From contig JBDLRN010000031.1 in assembly GCA_039800005.1 (NCBI GenBank), positions 1 to 64,000 on the forward strand: 64,000 nucleotides of DNA. Reading direction: 5' to 3'. How positions within the stretch are numbered: position 1 is the stretch's first letter; each line of letters opens with the position of its first letter. The notes beneath the pieces are model-generated. The model was given only the letters and a program-made list of their open reading frames with translations, was not told where the DNA came from and did not search any database. The translations under genes were made by a program, and so were the position numbers. The stretch comes from Casp-actino8 sp039800005 (GTDB taxonomy: Bacteria > Actinomycetota > Acidimicrobiia > Acidimicrobiales > Ilumatobacteraceae). This document shows, one piece after another, positions 62,386-64,000 of this stretch.

Positions 62386-63700
62386 AGGGCGAAAAGTGCC
62401 ATTCGGGGCCGGAGGGGGTGTCGCGGATCTCGAGGCCCACCTCGGCCAGGCGATCCCGCAACAGATCCGACAGGTCGTAGCGCTTCTCCTCGCGCACCCG
62501 TCGACGCACCTCCAGGACCACCTGCATCACCGGTTCGATGGCGGCCCGCGGATCGGCCAGTCCCTTCACGGCGACCTCGCCCAGCCGCACGATCATCGAC
62601 CGCAACGCTGCGTGCGCCCGATCCATGGCGTCGCTCTGCAGGGTGTCGGCCGACCAGAGCCGGATCGTGCTCTCGAGGTCGAGCACCGCACGCACGGCGC
62701 CTTCGGAGTCGCCGGCCGCCAACGCGGCGTCGAACTCGCTCTCGGCCCGGGTGACGTCGTCGGCGAGCGACGTGCTCGTGGACGAACCCGATGCCTGGTC
62801 CTCGTGATCGACCATCGGACTCGAGGAGTCCGATGTGGGCGCCACTGAGCTGGTGTGCATCGACGTCGCGCCACGCGACGGATCGCGCAACGCGTCGACC
62901 GGCACGGTGCGACCGTTCTCGATCACCGTCGACGAGCCGCGCACGCGAACCGTGATCGACCCGTTGCCAACCACCGTCGCGGTGTCGGCGTCGATGTCGA
63001 TCACCACTCCGGTGTGTTCGTCGACGCCGAGGACGTGCACTCCGTCGGGCAATTCGTCCTCGAGCATACGAAGTCGACGCTCGCCGAGGTAGCAGAACCT
63101 GGTGTCGTGATGCCCACCTTCCGCGTTGTCGTAGTGCGGGATGACCGCAACGTCGAGGCCGACCACGTCGAGCACACCCAATCCCTCGAGCCAGTGCGGT
63201 TCCTGGCCGACCTTGTAGATCTCGTACACGGGAACGGTGAACCGTCCGAGGGTGAGAGCGGCGGCCGAGGCGAAGGTCACCGCACCACCGCGCTCCAATT
63301 TCTCGCGCACGATGTCGGGAACCGGAGAGCCGCTCCACTGGGTGAGTGCGTAGGTGGGGCTACCGGGACCAGCGAACACGTAATCGGCCCGTCGCAGGCG
63401 ACTCAGCCCGGTCTCGACGGCGAGGACGTCGACGCCCTTCAGACGCGTGAGACCGGCCACCTCGATCGGATGGCCCACGCTCTTTCGGAAGTACTCGACG
63501 GCGCGTGACGCCAATTCGGGAGCGTTCTCCTGGAATCCGTACGGAGTGTCGATCACCACGGCCAGTGGCTCGCCGGGCAGACGAGCGATCAGATCTCGGT
63601 GATGCTTCATCATCGTGGGCGCGGTCTCGCCGGAGCCCATGATGGTGAGGATCCGGGGTGTGTCGCCGTTCGACGGGATCGTGCGGGTCGAGGTGTTCAT
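62378..63700 (-). CDS. S51/glutaminase-like protein with CysRS-like C-terminal domain
   Basis: A 440-residue protein. Residues about 15-260 resemble the peptidase S51/cyanophycinase branch of the class I glutamine amidotransferase fold: MGSGETAPTMMK at 20-31, AGPGSPTYAL, and FASAAALTLG where the Ser of a GxSAG-like elbow would sit. A Ser/Thr/Asp-rich linker follows. The last 60 residues, with RRVREEKRYDLSDLLRDRLAEVGLEIRDTPSGPEW (core: DLLRDRLAEVGLEIRDT), match the C-terminal helical end of cysteinyl-tRNA synthetase. Function unknown. It precedes the hydrolase gene in the same direction. Confidence 0.68.
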   Translation of the reverse strand: MNTSTRTIPSNGDTPRILTIMGSGETAPTMMKHHRDLIARLPGEPLAVVIDTPYGFQENAPELASRAVEYFRKSVGHPIEVAGLTRLKGVDVLAVETGLSRLRRADYVFAGPGSPTYALTQWSGSPVPDIVREKLERGGAVTFASAAALTLGRFTVPVYEIYKVGQEPHWLEGLGVLDVVGLDVAVIPHYDNAEGGHHDTRFCYLGERRLRMLEDELPDGVHVLGVDEHTGVVIDIDADTATVVGNGSITVRVRGSSTVIENGRTVPVDALRDPSRGATSMHTSSVAPTSDSSSPMVDHEDQASGSSTSTSLADDVTRAESEFDAALAAGDSEGAVRAVLDLESTIRLWSADTLQSDAMDRAHAALRSMIVRLGEVAVKGLADPRAAIEPVMQVVLEVRRRVREEKRYDLSDLLRDRLAEVGLEIRDTPSGPEWHFSPSL

Positions 63701-64000
63701 GAGAGGAATCCGTTGCGGAGATTGGCGGTCACGACTTCGGCGACCTGTACGGGATACTGAGCGTGCACGTCGTGATGCGCGGGTCGGAACCAGTGGGCAC
63801 GGGCACGCGGCAGAACTCGCAGCGCCTCGTCGACTGCTCGGTTCTTGTCACGTGTCCAGGCCACGTCTCCCGAGTCGGCCGGAACGAAGACCACGGGACG
63901 TTCGATCGCCGGGTACAGCTCGCTCGGCCGGTGCTCCCACAACTCGCGCAGGATCGCCATGTGATGCTCGAGGCGGAGCCACGGCCGGATCGTTCCGTCG
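63697..64000 (-). CDS. Alpha/beta hydrolase, 5' end beyond window
   Basis: The reverse strand stays open from 63697 past the window end without a stop, so only the C-terminal 100 or so residues are visible. VVFVPADSGDVAW carries the typical acid-loop region of alpha/beta hydrolases, and PAHHDVHAQYP near the end supplies the catalytic histidine in the usual place. The stop overlaps the ATG of the S51-like gene (ATGA at 63697-63700). An internal ATG at 63960 could be mistaken for the start. Confidence 0.65.
   Translation of the reverse strand, partial: DGTIRPWLRLEHHMAILRELWEHRPSELYPAIERPVVFVPADSGDVAWTRDKNRAVDEALRVLPRARAHWFRPAHHDVHAQYPVQVAEVVTANLRNGFLS

Overview
This window comes from a high-GC actinobacterium, most likely a deep-branching, Ilumatobacter-like member of the Acidimicrobiia. 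That placement is inference. It rests on the GC-rich base composition, frequent GTG starts, many 4-bp ATGA/GTGA gene overlaps, and actinobacterial families such as a mycothiol-type maleylpyruvate isomerase, PAC2, WS/DGAT acyltransferase, gephyrin-like MoeA with a SepX/GlpR-like partner, and abundant acyl-CoA dehydrogenases. The window is coding-dense, with no gene-free stretch over about 300 bases, no CRISPR array and no insertion sequence.

Layout. 1-3.2 kb: PAC2-family protein (cut by the left edge), SerC and an aspartate-type aminotransferase. 3.2-7.0 kb: a cobalamin riboswitch and a B12 uptake operon (binding lipoprotein, FecCD permease, ATPase) running into a MDMPI-family gene through a 24-bp tandem repeat. 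7.0-10.2 kb: a CopC-CopD fusion overlapping, tail to tail, an unknown 487-residue helical protein whose small upstream partner has a WxG-like motif. 10.2-14.7 kb: a TPP-riboswitch operon (thiamine pyrophosphokinase, then thiamine ABC transporter) whose ATPase is fused to a GNAT domain. 14.8-21.8 kb: SDR, NfuA-like protein, amidohydrolase, HisN-type phosphatase, Dxs, PAP2 protein. 21.8-25.4 kb: TldD/TldE pair and UppP.

25.4-30.9 kb is a conserved actinobacterial neighbourhood: a cysteine-free FmdB/Ruc-like protein, GalU, MoeA/Glp, MoaA, MoaC and a three-TM SepX/GlpR-like membrane protein. A tRNA-Ala(CGC) follows, then a low-GC orphan gene (31.1-31.7 kb). 31.8-38.1 kb carries CoA and lipid metabolism genes: CoA transferase, phosphatase, NTF2-like protein, SDR, acyl-CoA dehydrogenase, enoyl-CoA hydratase and thiolase. 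38.2-39.4 kb has a divergent ECF sigma factor and zinc-finger membrane anti-sigma candidate. 39.4-44.7 kb has PepN, a PfkB-family sugar/nucleoside kinase and a phosphohexomutase. 44.8-50.0 kb has a CrtC-like protein, a 94-residue protein ending in a beta-clamp-type motif, an SDR, a 63-residue small protein, a WS/DGAT and a metzincin-like lipoprotein.

50.1-58.7 kb is a second lipid/steroid-like catabolic block (DsbA-like, PAP2, hydrolase, LapA-like, acyl-CoA dehydrogenases, HSD17B4-type SDR, FadD-type ligase, P450), followed by a TetR regulator. 59.5-62.3 kb is a zinc-type ABC uptake operon. The right edge holds an S51/glutaminase-like protein with a CysRS-like C-terminal tail, and the end of an alpha/beta hydrolase. 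Most assignments come from motifs and remembered family architecture; no database search was run.
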